From: Arcuatula senhousia
Lineage: Eukaryota; Mollusca; Bivalvia; Mytilida; Mytilidae
Length of the DNA stretch: 64,000 bases
Reading direction: 5' to 3'
NCBI GenBank assembly: GCA_963971305.1
Contig: OZ020306.1
Location: 41,375,512 to 41,439,511 of the forward strand
Shown: positions 1 to 12,901 of the stretch, in pieces
Layout: each line of letters begins with the position of its first letter
How positions within the stretch are numbered: the first letter of the stretch is position 1
Made by a program: the position numbers and the translations under genes
Notes under the pieces: model-generated
What the model saw: only the letters and a program-made list of their open reading frames with translations
The model's database searches: none
Told to the model about the DNA's origin: nothing

Positions 1-655
1 AATAAATAAATATGATAATTCGGTTAAATCCAACACATCGAAATTAGGGAAAGTTTTTCTTTAATTTTGTTATTAATAACTGCGTTGAAGGTGTCGACCC
101 AGTTTGTAATAAAGCTGCAGTTTGTAATAATCCACTCTATATCAAACGTAAAATCATCAGACTGAATTGTTGTGCCAAAGTTAGTAAAGTTACAAGTATT
201 TATAGAGTACATAAAACTTAATTTATAGTTACTTCAATAGCCTTTAAAACTTTACCTTATATGTTATATGTATGTATTTTTTTTTGGTATTACAAACTGC
301 GTTAAAGCTGGTAACCCAGTTTGTAACAAAGTTGCAGTTTGTAATAACCCACTTTGTAACAAAGGTTAAAAGCACAGAACAAAATTTTTTGTGATGAACT
401 GAAAACTATAAAAATATAATTCAAAAGAGAATATATTTAAATAAATATAAACGTAAAATCAGTTTGAAATAATACGTTTCGTAAATAAGGAAAAATAAAC
501 AGAGTTGAGATTATTTAGATGAACTTAGTAGAGATCATCTTGTGTTTGCATAAAATATGTTTTAATAAATATATGATAATTCTGTTAACTCAAACACATT
601 AAAATTAGGGACAGTTTTTCTTTAATTTTGCTATAACAAACTGCGTAGAAGGTGT
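1..655 (-). repeat. Inverted-repeat arm made of a ~568-bp repeat unit
   Basis: Read on the minus strand, this stretch matches about 4,135-4,815 on the plus strand. Both contain a run of CAATTCAGTCTGATGATTTT, repeated TTACAAACTG motifs and CCCTAATTT. About 1.2 units are present: the tip at 1-100 recurs near 548-655. Together with 4,059-5,090 it forms a foldback-like inverted repeat, inference only. A short open frame on the minus strand at 24-212 recurs at 4617-4859 because the repeat recurs; it is not a gene. Confidence 0.8.
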
Positions 656-659
656 CAAA

Positions 660-725
660 ATTAATGTAAGAGTGACATTTGGAAGACATTTTGTGCTGGG
701 CATTCCCAACACAGTCAACACTTAA
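660..725 (+). mobile_element. Degenerate right end of a K-type nested element
   Basis: TTTGGAAGACATTTTGTGCT, then GGGCATTCCCAACACAGTCA and ACACTTA, is a decayed match to the K-family right end seen intact near 34,070-34,117. It keeps the inverted tip, the hairpin and the place of the terminal CTAG. No matching body or left module is recognised near it. It shows the element system is older than the nested block that starts at 17,561. Confidence 0.65.
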
Positions 726-875
726 GGTAATATATCGTTGAATGGATTCCTAAATTGCATAAAAACCCATACAAGCTGAAACAAAAATACCCAAAAAAGT
801 ACATACATACGACATACAGGGTAAAGTTTTAAATGCTATTGAAGTAATAATAGATTAAGTTTTATGTACTCTATA

Positions 876-3800
876 ATAGTAGAGTGACGGAATGTCAATT
901 TTGAAAAATTTAAATGACCCATCTGTCACATGGATTTTGAAAAGCTGTTTGATAAGCAAAATAATTCTTCTTTCAGGAAATGGATGTCGTCGCCATAATA
1001 TCTGGTGCCATCATGTCAAAAATCAAGGTCAAAGGTCATGAGTGGAAAACGTTCCATGAAGTACAGAATAGTTAAAACGCGTTAACATCTAAAAATAGGG
1101 AAACAAAATGAAAGCAACACCAAAAACGCTTAATATAAAGACCGATAAAGCTATTGCAAGAAAAAAATGTTTCAAATGACATACACAGACGCCACATCCG
1201 GTCTGCTAAAATTGTATGTAAAAAAAGATTGTTTTTAATACAAAAATAGTGTTTTATTTATATTTTATTGACATTTTAGTTTTGTTTTTGTTCACATGAT
1301 TAGCTGTGTTACCCAGCTTCACTATGGTAAATGATATTAAGGATCTTTATTCACGTAATTTGAGATCCGATCGAGTTTCCATCACAGGTCAAGTTGCATA
1401 AAAAATAAAAATCGAATATATATTGGGATATTTTTTTTAAATATTCCTTTCAGTATGGCAAAGCAAAATAGGAAAGTTTAAAATTAACTATAATTAGGGT
1501 TTAATTTACTATTCACGTGTTATACAAATGGTTTACACTCCTCCCATTTAAGAAATTTTGAACATGCAGCACACATCAATCTATGCTATTTTCATTGTAC
1601 ACGTATATAAATCTGACTACATTAGTGTGTCAAGTACGGCAATAATCCCTGAAATGGTATGAAATAACAACACTTTAGAAAATCTGATTTTTCAGGCACC
1701 TCAACTGCATTAGTTGTAACAACAGTATGGTGATAGCGACCGTTTTTCTTCATTTTGACAAAGACACAAACATGTGCACGAAAGATCCTAGCTGTTCCTT
1801 ACAGACATATTTAGTTACACAACATTTTTACAACTGCATAAACAAGTCAATTCTCTTAAAAAGTCTGCAGTAATTATTAAATCAAAAATAACAGGTTCAA
1901 AGCTTTAAATTAGAAACTCTGGTTATATAAAACTGCAAAAAATCCTCATCGTTTGATAAGGCAGTCAGATTTGCAAAACGATCCTTATTCGTTTTTATTG
2001 CGTTATACAAGGCCTTTTTGAAACAAAAAGTCGTGATGTCGAGTTACAACCACTAAGAGCATGTGCAAAAGGCAAACTCTGAACAAGTTGATGGAAGATA
2101 CTCCAGAGTGAATAAAATAATTAACCTTCTGCTATCTACATGATCTATAGAATTTTAAAATAACTCGGTTTGAAACCAGTCAGTTAGCCTGCTACTAGTA
2201 TTGTTTTACTTCCAGAGAGATGAACCTAAAATGAACATGAAATGATGATGAAATGGAAGAATTGGGGACACAAAGCCAATTGGGTTAGAAAATTGACTGC
2301 CAATGTAATTTCTAAAATGGATGAAAGCTAGGTTTTCATCGGACAATTAAGCTTTGTGCATGGGGATCCTACGGGTACTACTCTTATCGAGACCTGCATC
2401 AGGGTTCTTTAACGTATGAGAAACTGAACATTTTATCCATTTTTTATGACAGGACTACCCTTATTCAATCACCTGGGAAACACATTCCAGTGGCTTTGCG
2501 GTCAAAGCGGCCTGACTCGATGTAACTTTTCCGAGCGCTCTTTTATGTCCATCTTTACCTACAAGCTTGGCGCTGTGGGCCTTTTCCCCGCCCACACCTT
2601 GACATGTGTTTTCCAACTGAATGAAGAAAATGCACACCTAAACAAACTTATTCGTGTTGTCAGATTTAAAATAAATCTTGGTTTTTCACCTCTACTGAAA
2701 TACATTTCGTCGACTTGTACAAGATAAAAGCTGCCTTTTCGTGATTACAAGACTATAGAGGACATATGATCGCATACTGTAAACGTGGATTTTTTTTTTT
2801 TTTGTAAATGTTACCTTTCGCGTGTGGGATAAAATCGCATTCCATCCTTTTACTTATACTTTATACGCTTGAAATGAAAGCATTTGCGAGGGGGATATTT
2901 TTGCGGATAGTTTGAGTTTGCGAAATGAGGGAAAATAATCCCCAGGCAAAAATTTTCTCGTAAACGATATTCTTCTGCAATTTTCCAAACTCTTCACTTT
3001 TTCCGAATTTGGAAGTAACCAGCTAAATACAAAAAAAAACATTTGGAAACTATGGTTATGTTTTTTTTCAGTATTATGAAATTTTGTTGGCCGCCTTACT
3101 TAGATTTTTTTTTCAATAAGAAACTACCTTCAGGCAACGGAATCGTCAAAAAATGGTTTTAATTTTCTTTTACTTGATTTCTTTTAAAGCTTGATAAACT
3201 CTTTATACTAAAAGACGCAACTTAATCAATGCTGTTATTCATATTTTTTATAATCATAGTCAAACACACCAACTATTCAAACGCACCCACAGGTTTTTGT
3301 TTGGAAACTTCAAAAACAAAAATTCTACATTTTTCATAAATACTTGGTTTTCCGACTGTAAATATTGAATAAATTAACAAAAGCAACTATAAACTTCGAA
3401 AACATAATTTACAAAGGAAATAAGGCTAATATTGTAACAAAGAATGTAAACACAAATGACCTTGGAGTTAGAATTAAATCGATTTCGTTTAAGTGCTGTA
3501 TATATTCCGAATAAAATACGTCATCTGCTCGAAAAAAAATCGTGAACTATTCATAATAACTTTAAGTTAAAAGCATTTTTCTAAAATCTAAATCGGATAT
3601 TATTTATTTTTACTTAATACTTCATAGCTATATAACTTTTTGAATGAAAAAGTGCAAGTTTGCTGTGGGAGTAGAGAAAAACTTCAGTTTTTCAGGCATT
3701 TTTTTGGCTCTTATTCGGATACAAATTACATCTACAAAAAACTAAAATTTATTTTGTTTACTGCTGCTTAAATCTTAATTCATCCTTATATTTTTTGTTT

Positions 3801-4058
3801 TCTGATCATGAACTCTATAGATAGTAAGCGGAAATATTTTATTTTTAGATTAGATGGGATGTAGGTACGTATGTGCCAAGGGGATAACTTCGAAAAACGT
3901 CATTTTAACGTCAGATGGCACCACATTTTTATGCGACGACAAACATTTTTGGAAGCTCAATAATCAATCTATAGTTTTTGACAATCAAATTACATGTGAA
4001 AGGTGGGTCATTTAAACTCGAAAACTAAACGACTTTTTCTCGTTTTGTCACTCTACTA
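876..4058. mobile_element. 3.2-kb non-coding element with ~140-bp terminal inverted repeats
   Basis: TAGTAGAGTGAC at 877-888 is the exact reverse complement of GTCACTCTACTA at 4,047-4,058. Imperfect similarity continues inward to about 1,018 on the left and 3,915 on the right: both ends have an ATGACCCAYCT tract and, further in, a GTCGTCG/GGTGCCAT tract. The flanks join to the uninterrupted repeat seen at 4,612-4,640, with a probable TA target duplication. Apart from a GC-richer patch at about 2,330-2,740 the interior is AT-rich. No transposase frame is visible; the 93-residue frame at 2446-2727 has no recognisable motif. Probably a non-autonomous DNA transposon of unassigned superfamily. Confidence 0.7.
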
Positions 4059-5090
4059 TAAATACATGTAGCTGTACTAACTTTGGCAAAACAATTCAGT
4101 CTGATGATTTTACGTTTGTTACAGAGTGCGTTATTACAAACTGCAACTTTATTACAAACTGGGTTGACACCTTCAACGCAGTTTGTTATAACAAAATGAA
4201 AGAAAACCTTTCCCTAATTTTAATGTGTTTGAGTTAACCGAATTATCGTATATTTATTAAAACATATTTTATGCAAACACAAGATGATCTCTACTAAGTT
4301 CATCTAAATAATCTCAACTCTGTTTATTTTTCCTTATTTACGGAACGTGTTATTTTAAACTGATTTTACGTTTATATTTATTTAAATATATTTTCTTTTG
4401 AATTATATTTTAGTTTTCAGTTCATCACAAAAATGTTTGTTCTGTGCTTTTAACCTTTGTTACAAAGTGGGTTATTACAAACTGCAACTTTGTTACAAAC
4501 TGGGTTACCAGCTTTAACGCAGTTTGTAATACCAAAAAAAATACATACATATAACATATATAAGGTAAAGTTTTAAAGGCTATTGAAGTACATTTTGTAA
4601 CTATAAATTAAGTTTTATGTACTCTATAAATACATGTAACTGTACTTACTTTGGCACAACAATTCAGTCTGATGATTTTACGTTTGTTACAGAGTGGGTT
4701 ATTACAAACTGCAGCTTTATTACAAACTGGGTTGACACCTTCAACGCAGTTTGTAATAACAAAATTAAAGAAAAACTTTCCCTAATTTCGATGTGTTGGA
4801 ATTATCATTATTTATTTATTAAAACATATTTTATGCAAACACATGATGATCTTTACTAAGTTCATCTTAATATTCTTTCTTGACTCTGTTTATTTTTCCC
4901 TAGTTACAAAATGTGTTATTTTAAACTGATTTAACGTATATATTTATTTAAATATATTCTCTTTTGAATTATATTTTTGTTTTCAGTTCATCACAAAATA
5001 ATTCATTCAGATGACTTTACCTTTGTTAAAAAGGGGGTTATTACAAACCAAACTGCAACTTTGTTACAAACTGGGTTACCAACTTTGTAA
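4059..5090 (+). repeat. Tandem ~568-bp units, second arm of the 1-5,090 inverted repeat
   Basis: AAATACATGTA followed by an AATTCAGTCTGATGATTTT tract occurs at about 4,060 and again about 4,628, giving a period of about 568 bases. Each unit holds several TTACAAACTGGGTT and AACGCAGTTTGTAA motifs that are inverted with respect to each other, so each unit can fold. The first unit joins the 770-875 sequence once the 876-4,058 insertion is removed. Confidence 0.75.
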
Positions 5091-5749
5091 CAACCCGTTT
5101 TGTAATAAACTCCCCGTTTTGTAATAAAAAAATGTTACAATATATCTAGGAGTGTTTAACTACAATGTAATTATAGTTTGTAACTCAAAATTTTAACATT
5201 CAAAGACACTATCTTTAAAAAAATAATTTTATTACAAAACGGGTTATTCCGAGCCAACCCGTTTTGTTATAAAATTTTGAAATGTAATAACCCGTTTTGT
5301 AATAAAAAAAATTATTTCATTTCCCATTAACTTATTTTTACTTTGCATTTATATACTTATTTATTTTGTGAACAAGTTATCAATCGTAGAGTAAGGGATT
5401 GTGATTAAATTTTAAATTACGAAATTCATTGTATAAATATGAATGTTTCATTAAAATCAATTTTATAGCTATTTAAGTATAAGTACACTTGAACAGTTTT
5501 TTTGTTTTGTTATAAGTCGTAAACCAAAGCATTTTTGTAAACGAATTGTCCCAGTTAATATGAATGCAGCATAAAATTGCTTGGTTTCGAAGTGTATGGA
5601 TAAAACCTCTTGATTATATACAGTTATGTTGCTTCTAAAAATCAAAGTAAAGGTGTTTTCAAGTATACAAATATGAATAATATTTACTTGACTTGTTTAT
5701 AAATTATACAAATTTAAACATTCCTTTGAATATCAGCTCTAAATAATCA
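5091..5749. other. AT-rich spacer with scattered AACCCGTTTTGTAATAA motifs
   Basis: The first ~240 bases (5,091-5,330) carry five or so copies of CCCGTTTTGTAATAA in both orientations, linking the TTACAAACTG repeat to the left and the TTACAAAACGGG repeat to the right. The remainder is AT-rich with no gene, RNA or repeat that I recognise. Confidence 0.5.
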
Positions 5750-6555
5750 TTAAGATTGAGTCTTTAGAGTAATTATATTTAAAGGTAATTAACGATTAAA
5801 TTATTTCCATATTCACATGAATTAATGTTTTCATTTATCAGGAATTTTTTCCATACAATTTCTCGACAGATTTTCATAAAGTAAAAATCATGCAAAATTA
5901 TCTGGTGTTTGTTTGTTAAATTTGGAAATCTGATACCGTTGTCTCCGTGGTCGGCTTTAAACCAACCTTATCAGGAAATACGTCTCATACGGTATCTAAA
6001 CAAGTTTTTCTTTCGATATCAGCTACTGGTAGCAAAATTGAAAATTATGTCAGTACAGATGATTTGTGTTTGGTAATTATATTTTGACGTGAGTTTTCCC
6101 GCTTTTACATTTTCTCCAAAATATCATATCAGAAACACGTGTTCTTTTTACCCAATCGTGTATTTAATTATATCTTCACCCTCGAAAGTATACGTATATT
6201 TGATAGATTAAGATTTATGACATATACCTATGTTTGAAAGATTTAGATTTATTACAAAACGGGTTGAATTTGTCGATCCATTTTGCAATATAATTTTGAA
6301 ATGTAAATACCCGTTTTTAATCAAAGATTGTGGGACGTATATATATAAAAAATAAATAAATAATAAATAAATGAATAAATTTCATTAATAATTAAGATGA
6401 ATTTATAAAATGAATATTTTAACATTAAAATTATAATAATTTATGTGTTGTTTTATTTCAAATAAACATTTATTAACTAGATAAAAATTATAAAATGAAT
6501 ATGCAAATTGTTAATGTTTTTTTTAATTGACGACCGACTAATTAATTTGCAATCC

Positions 6556-6790
6556 TGTTCACTGTATAAAAAGCTGTCTAAAGCGGACCTGTCCTCTGGT
6601 CAGGTCAGCTCTGGACAGCTCTCGGTCTGCTTCTATCTGACACGACCTGAGGACATGTCAGCTCAAAGCTGATCTGACTTGTGGTCCGGTCCGCTCTGGT
6701 CCACATTTCAAAGCAGACCTGACATGGAAAGCGGACCACGGTCTGCCTTGAGCTGACCAAAGTTTACTCTTTGTACAGCTATAGCCTACC
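6556..6790 (+). repeat. GC-richer cryptic repeat of AGCTGACC/AGCGGACC-like words
   Basis: Against an AT-rich background this block is composed of many variants of AGCGGACC, GGTCAGGTCAGCTC, CTGACC and their complements, in both orientations. The same block, reversed, lies at 15,640-15,905. It has no open frame of note. It could be a degenerate short-period repeat or a cluster of binding sites; the sequence alone does not decide. Confidence 0.6.
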
Positions 6791-8530
6791 GGAAAACGGA
6801 CCTAAAATCTGCTTTAAGTTCACTTTTGTACAGGTTTGGACTGTACCCATCTGTATAAGTCTATATGTTAGATTTTTTTTTCCAGTGTGAAATTGGTACT
6901 TTTCAACTTTTTTTTCTGTGTTAACGCAAAAAATGATTTAATTATTTATAAAAATGGCATCAATGTAGTTTGAAATAATAGTAGGTATAAAATAACTGTT
7001 TGGAATTTATTTCAACGAAAGTAGTTTGTGCTTTTCGATTTTTTTTTACGTTAAACGTTTCTTCAAGATTTCATGTAAGAAACGGAGGCTCTTTTCACTA
7101 AATATTGTATTTAAATATATCTCCACTCTCCATATTTTTTTTCTACATCACTCGCCAACTTTCCCATTTTAAAACAAAATATAACTATCTTAGAGGGTGG
7201 ATATTGACTGAAGAAGAACCTATACATGCATGACATATAAAGTCTGTGTTTAACTTTCCAACATTCTTAAGTGTTTTCGACAGATTTAGATGTATTACAA
7301 AACGGGTTGAATTTGTCAACCCGTTTTGTAACACAATTTTGAATTGTAATACCCCGTTTTGTAATAAAGTTTGTTAGACTTGTAATATAAGTCTACGTGT
7401 AAGAAGCAGAGGTACCAATGGGGTATCCAAAGGTCAAATGTCCAAAAGGGCAGAGACAAAACCAGTAAACACCAACAAGAAGGGGACAAAAACAGACAAC
7501 ATCTAAAACATGGAAACAGAAAATTACTGAATAAAAATCAACAACGCAAACTCCAGTCGATACAAGAGTTAACTCAGGTGCTCCGGAGGGGTAAGCAGAT
7601 TCTGCTTGATATTTCATTTTTCTAGTTTGACATTGGCACTTTTCAACTTTTTTAGGGTTAAAAGCAAAAAAGATTTCGGCATCAAAGTAGTTTGATATTA
7701 TATGTAGGAATTGTAAATTTGGTACTTTTCAAGTAGTTTCTTTTTTGTGGGTTTAAAGATTTATCGATTGATTAAAACGACATCAAAGTATCTTCTATCA
7801 AAGTAGTTTGATATTATACGTAGGAATTGTATAACCAAATGGTAATTATATTTTGACGTGAGTTTTCCCGCTATTTTTTTTTATCCAAATTGTCATATCA
7901 GACAGAAAAGAACCTATACTTAGAAAGTATGTGATTAACTTTCCAACATTCTAAACTATGTTTGATAGATTTAGATTTATTACGAAACGGGTTGAATTTG
8001 TCAACCCGTTTTGTAACAAAATTTGGAAATATAATAACCCGTTTTGTAATAAAGTTTCTTAGACGTATAATATTAAGTCTGTATGCATGATATTTCCTTT
8101 TTCTATTGTGAATTTGGTACAATTCAAGTAGTTTCATATTTTTGTGGGTAAAAAACAAAAAAACTAAAAGATTTATCCATTGATATAAAAACGGCATCAG
8201 AGTAGTTTGATATTATACGTAGGAATTGAGTAACCAAATGGTAATCATATTTTGATGTGAGTTTTCCCGGTATCACATTTTCTCCATATTGTCATATGAG
8301 ACAGAAAAGAACCTATATATAGAAAGTATGTGTTTAACTTTCCAACATTCTTAAGTATGTTCAATAGATTTAGATTTATTACAAAACGGGTTGAATTTGT
8401 CGACCCTGTAACAAAATTTTGAGATGTATTAACCCGTTTTGTAATAAAGTTTCTTAGACGTATAATATAAGTCTTTATGCAAGATATTTCATATCAAAGT
8501 GCTGATACCTTTGTTTGGGTTGCAAATATC

Positions 8531-9060
8531 ATAAAAGTAATGAACAATGGTAAATATTGACGCTTTTAGGGCCATAACTCCTAAAAGAAATGGTTCTTCA
8601 GCTTTGACCTAATTACATGAAATGTAGATTTTGATGTGCTAAATCATATGCTATTTGAATTTTTAAAATATCTTGTATAGAAAAAAATCCAGAAAAAGGG
8701 CAATAACTCCTACATCGGTTGTTGGATCTTCTTGACAATTTCTAGGCATTAGATCTAGAGGTGTTGATCACTTATACCCACTGCCAGAATTTTATTACTG
8801 TTACCGTTTTGAGTTATTTTCAAAAAACTGTAATTTGACCCCTATGATCTATTTTAGCCATGGCGGCCATGTTTTTAAACAAATCCTCAGTCCAAACAGC
8901 AGTTTTGTACACCATAGCCCAAAGAATAACCACAATAAGTAAGGTTACAATCCGACTTATGGTGTCAGAGGAGTTACAGTTTCTATATAAGTTTACGGAC
9001 GGACGACGGACGCCAAGTGACGGCAATAGCTCACCTGACCCGACGGGTCAGGTGAGCTAA
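8531..9060 (+). mobile_element. Hairpin-ended interspersed element, mollusc type
   Basis: This interrupts a foldback unit: the sequence before 8,530 resumes in a second copy at 9,331-9,400. It contains GGGCCATAACTCCTAAAAG and GGGCAATAACTCCTACA, a GGACGGACGACGGACGCC tract, and ends in a near-perfect hairpin with 15-bp arms (9,027-9,041 and 9,045-9,059, loop GAC) followed by A-rich DNA. I recall very similar hairpin-terminated repeats from bivalve genomes. The short frames at 8820-9060 on both strands are by-products. Confidence 0.65.
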
Positions 9061-9375
9061 AAATGACATCAAAGTTGTTTGATATCATACGTAGGAATTA
9101 AGTAACCAAATGGTAATCATATTTTTACGTGAGTTTTCCCGCTGTTACATTTTCTCCAAATTGTCATATCAGACAGAAAAGAACCTATATATAGAAAGTA
9201 TGTGTTTTACTTTCCAACATTCTTAAGTATGTTCAATAGATTTAGATTTATTACAAAACGGGTTGAATTTGTCGACCTTGTAACAAAAATTTGAGATGTA
9301 TTAACCCGTTTTGTAATAGGGTTTCTTAGACGTATAATATAAGTCTTTATGCAAGATATTTCATATCAAGGTGCT

Positions 9376-9885
9376 GATACCTTTGTTTGGGTTGCAAATA
9401 GTGGTATTGATTCAGTGCAGATACCTTTGTTTGCGTTGTAAATAATGATATTGATTCAGTGCTGATACATTTGTTTGCGTTGTAAATCATGATATTGATG
9501 CAGTGCTGATACCTTTGTTTGCGTTGTAAATCATGATATTGATGTAGTGCTGATACCTTTGTTTGGGTTGCAAATAATGGTATAGACTCAGTGCTGATAC
9601 CTTTGTTTGGGTTGCAAATAATGGTATATATTCAGTGCTGATACCTTTGTTTGCGTTGTAAATAATGATATTGATTCAGTGCTGATAAATTTGTTTGCAT
9701 TGTTTATAATCATATTGATTCATTTCTGATACATTTGTTTGCGTTGTAAATAATGGTATTCATTTTGTTTGCTTTGTAAATAATAATATTGATTCAGTGC
9801 AGATACATTTGTTTGCGTTGTAAATAATGATATTGATTAAGTGCAGATACCTTTGCCTGATGAATAAAGATATTGATACAATGAT
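9376..9885 (+). repeat. 44-bp minisatellite
   Basis: About eleven imperfect copies of a ~44-base unit, GATACCTTTGTTTGCGTTGT followed by AAATAATGATATTGATTCAG and TGCT. Copies differ by G/C and T/A changes (TTTGGGTTGCAAAT versus TTTGCGTTGTAAAT), and one copy near 9,760 is shortened. A single unit also occurs at 8,490-8,530, before the 8,531 insertion. It lies in the loop between the foldback arms. Confidence 0.85.
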
Positions 9886-11930
9886 CATTTTGGTTGCATC
9901 AGTAGTATGTTAAGTGTTGGTCTTCGGACAAAACAATGAATTGTTGCAACAGTCTTTTTTTTATTGCCCGCAATAAATATCATGATACTGATTCAGTGCG
10001 GATAAAATGTGTTGTTTCTGCATTAATGTTGATATATATTCCTTCAGTGCTGTACAGGTTTGCTACCGTTGTGAACCATACAAGGGATTGTCTCTTGATA
10101 TTGTGTCATATTTAAATAGTAGTAACCCACATTATTGCTATCATTTTATCACTAGTTTTTCATTTATCTACTTCACTAAGTAAAGCCCCAAAGCATTAAA
10201 AGGCTAGTGAAATAAAGAACTACTACAACGTCGTGGTTCTTTTTAATATATTGTTCAAAATGTTTGTGAAATAATTTTTGTGGACGAGTTTATGATATTA
10301 TGCAGATGTTTTCCCCTTTCAACGGGTGCAAGAAGCACAGAGGCACCAATGGGGCATTCGAGTGTCAAAAGTCCGAAAGGGCAACGACAAAACCAATAAA
10401 CCAAAAGAGTATTCCATGTATATTTTGACAATTATTTAATAATACATGTATATGTATAGAATTAAAATTATAAACTTTGGGAATCACTTGCATTACAGGT
10501 ATCGTGTACAAATGACATCGATTGAAACACCCCTTCGATTAAAATACATCCCGTGCGGAGATCTTATCCGCGAGGGTTGTCAGGTCTATAATACGAAAAC
10601 CTTGATCGTTGACCATAGTGGGCCAACGTGTGAGGAGAGTGCCACACTTCATGCACGTAAAAGATCCCTTTGTGGACCGCCAAATAGTGCTGTTTCCTTT
10701 GTTTTCCACTCCACCCCTTATTTCATATAATCATCATCATTCTATGTTCATTTCATCATCCATTCATGTTCATCGCCTTCAAAAAACCATAATAGTGTTG
10801 CGACTTGCAAAACACCAACACACGCACTCACGCACTCGATTAAAATGTACTCCTCTCGCACAACCTATAGGAAGTAATTTGTAATGAATTTTATGAATGA
10901 ACCAGCAAAGAAACCTTGCATAAACATATAAATTAACAGAAATATTTATAGGTACAGTGTATGAACCAATCAAGTAAGAGATTTAGATGATTAAATGAAG
11001 CATGTTCTATCTATGCATTATGATTTTTTTTTGCGCCAGGTTGCCAACAAACTTGATGGCATTCTGAAATGAACACCCTATTGCAATCAACAGGTTTTCT
11101 GTGCGTCCATAACAGCCATCTCGGAGCAACTTCCGGTCGTTTATAGGAAGCAGGAATTATTGCAAATACTATTCATGCCAAGATGCAACAAACTTGCTAT
11201 TCAAAATCAATTAAAGTTTTATTTAATTTATTTTTTCTAAAGATCACCATGTGTGCATGTACTATTTTTTAATCAAATAAATATAAAAACAATGAGATGC
11301 CCGAGTTCACAAATTGTTAGTAGATCGGCATGTTGTATTCGTCATCTTATCTTGTAAAGCAAAACATCATAGAGGAATGATATTTGTTAAGTTGGTACAT
11401 CTGTGATGGTAATCAGCATCATTACCAAAATTAATTGACCTTGACCTATAATTTCCGCAAGAATGACCCAGGTTAAAGTTTTGGTTAAGGTTCATATTTC
11501 AGAAATTACAAGTGATAAAGAAATGATATTGGGTCAGTTGGCCCATCTTGGATTGAAACCAACATCCCTACCAAAATAAGGTGATCTTGAACTACATTTT
11601 CTGCATGAATGACTCGGGTTTAAGTAAGGGTTAAGGTCAATTATCACCGATGGTTATGTCATTCATTCCTATGGCTATAAAAGGCCCTGTCTTTTGTCTG
11701 GCATGTTGTTTATTTCTTCTTTCGTGAAAACTGAGTGAAATTGTTGGTTTAAAATTTCCGCTTTGGACTGGCTATCATTGTGTTGAAACCAATATTTATT
11801 CAGAAGTGGAAAAATTTAAGATTGATCTTGTTTATTTACTTTTAATGTCACACCAGAAATATTTCGGGTTTGTCTTGCTGTCATCATTAATATTTAATTG
11901 AACAAAGTCCTTTTGAAAACAAGAAACTAG
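9886..11930. other. Loop region between foldback arms; old repeat fragments, no gene
   Basis: Two short repeats are visible. About 10,325-10,400 resembles 7,398-7,470: both have AGAAGCA, CACCAATGGGG or ACCAATGGGG, and AGGGCAACGACAAAACCA-like words. At about 11,380-11,640, two ~130-base units share a TTGACCTTGACC-like core and a GAATGACYCRGGTT core. CTTCATGCACGTAAAAGATC near 10,650 looks like a mollusc interspersed repeat. Open frames at 10446-10973 overlap on both strands and show no motif. Confidence 0.5.
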
Positions 11931-12901
11931 TTGAAAAGTACCAAATTCACACTAGAAAAATGAATTATCTTGCATATACAAACTTGAATAATGAAATATC
12001 TTGCATATAGACTTATATTATACGTCTATGAAACTTTATTACAATACGGGATATTACATTTTAAGATTTTGTTACAAAACGGGTTAACAAAGTCAACCCG
12101 TTTTGTAATAAATCTCAATCTATTGAACATAGTTTAGAGTTTTTGGTAAGTTAAACACATACTTTCTATGTATAAGTTCTTCTCTGTCTGATATGACAAT
12201 TTGGAGAAAATGTAATAGCGGGGAAAACTCACGTCAAAATATAATTACCATTTGGTTACTCAATTCCTACGTAAAATATCAAACTACTTGATGTCGTTTT
12301 TATCAATGGATAAATCTATTTGTTTGCTTTTAACCCACACAAACTTTATTACAAAACGGATTATTACGTTTCCAAATTTTGTTACAAAACGGGTTGACAA
12401 ATTCAAAAGAAAAATGATATTTTGCATATACTTAATTCCTACGTATAATATCAAACGACTTTGATGCCGTTTTATCAATGGATAAATCTTTTTGTATTGC
12501 TTTTAACCCAAAAAGAAACTACTTGAACAGTACTAAATTCACACTAGTCTAGAAAAATGAAATATCTTGCATATACTCTATTCCTACGTATAATATCAAA
12601 CTACTTTGATGCCGTTTTTATCAATGGATAAATCTTAAATTTTTGCTTTTAACCCACAAAAAAAGAAACTACTTGAAAAGTACCAAATTCACACTAAAAC
12701 TAGATGGCATATGTCGCCAGTGTATCTATGTTTGTTCGCCAAACAGGAGTTTATTAATTTGCGGGCATAAAATCGCCTTACACCTTAAAGTACTACATGT
12801 ATGCGATAAGGCTACATACCAAATATCAAGAGGCTGTGGCATGTAGTTGCCTGGACAACTGCGACAACTGCGACGAAAATTTGGCATCTATGTCCATCAT
12901 A

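Larger units (their letters stand above)
5750..9375 (+). repeat. Left arm of an 11.4-kb foldback inverted repeat
   Basis: The outer end TTAAGATTGAGTCTTTAGAG (from 5,750) is mirrored by CTCTAAAGACTCAATCTTAA ending at 17,140. Inward, matching landmarks appear in the reverse order on the right arm: the region near 5,880-5,990, the cryptic GC-rich block (6,556-6,790 versus 15,640-15,905), and ~290-370-bp units with TTACAAAACGGGTT palindromes (about 7,290, 7,980, 8,375, 9,250). The arm is interrupted by the insertion at 8,531-9,060. Long arms built of internal repeats resemble foldback elements, but no target duplication was found at the outer ends. Confidence 0.8.

Noticed and set aside
2330..2740. 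Possible exon: GC-richer patch with a 93-residue frame at 2446-2727
   Set aside because: No recognisable domain, no splice context I could support, and it lies inside a TIR element. More likely an inserted repeat fragment.
4660..4700. CTGATGA as another hammerhead core
   Set aside because: No GAAA box or pairing stem I at the needed distances; a chance match in the 568-bp repeat.
10446..10973. Three overlapping frames of 64-94 residues
   Set aside because: They overlap on both strands, have no motif and cover a mollusc-type repeat fragment (CTTCATGCACGTAAAAG).
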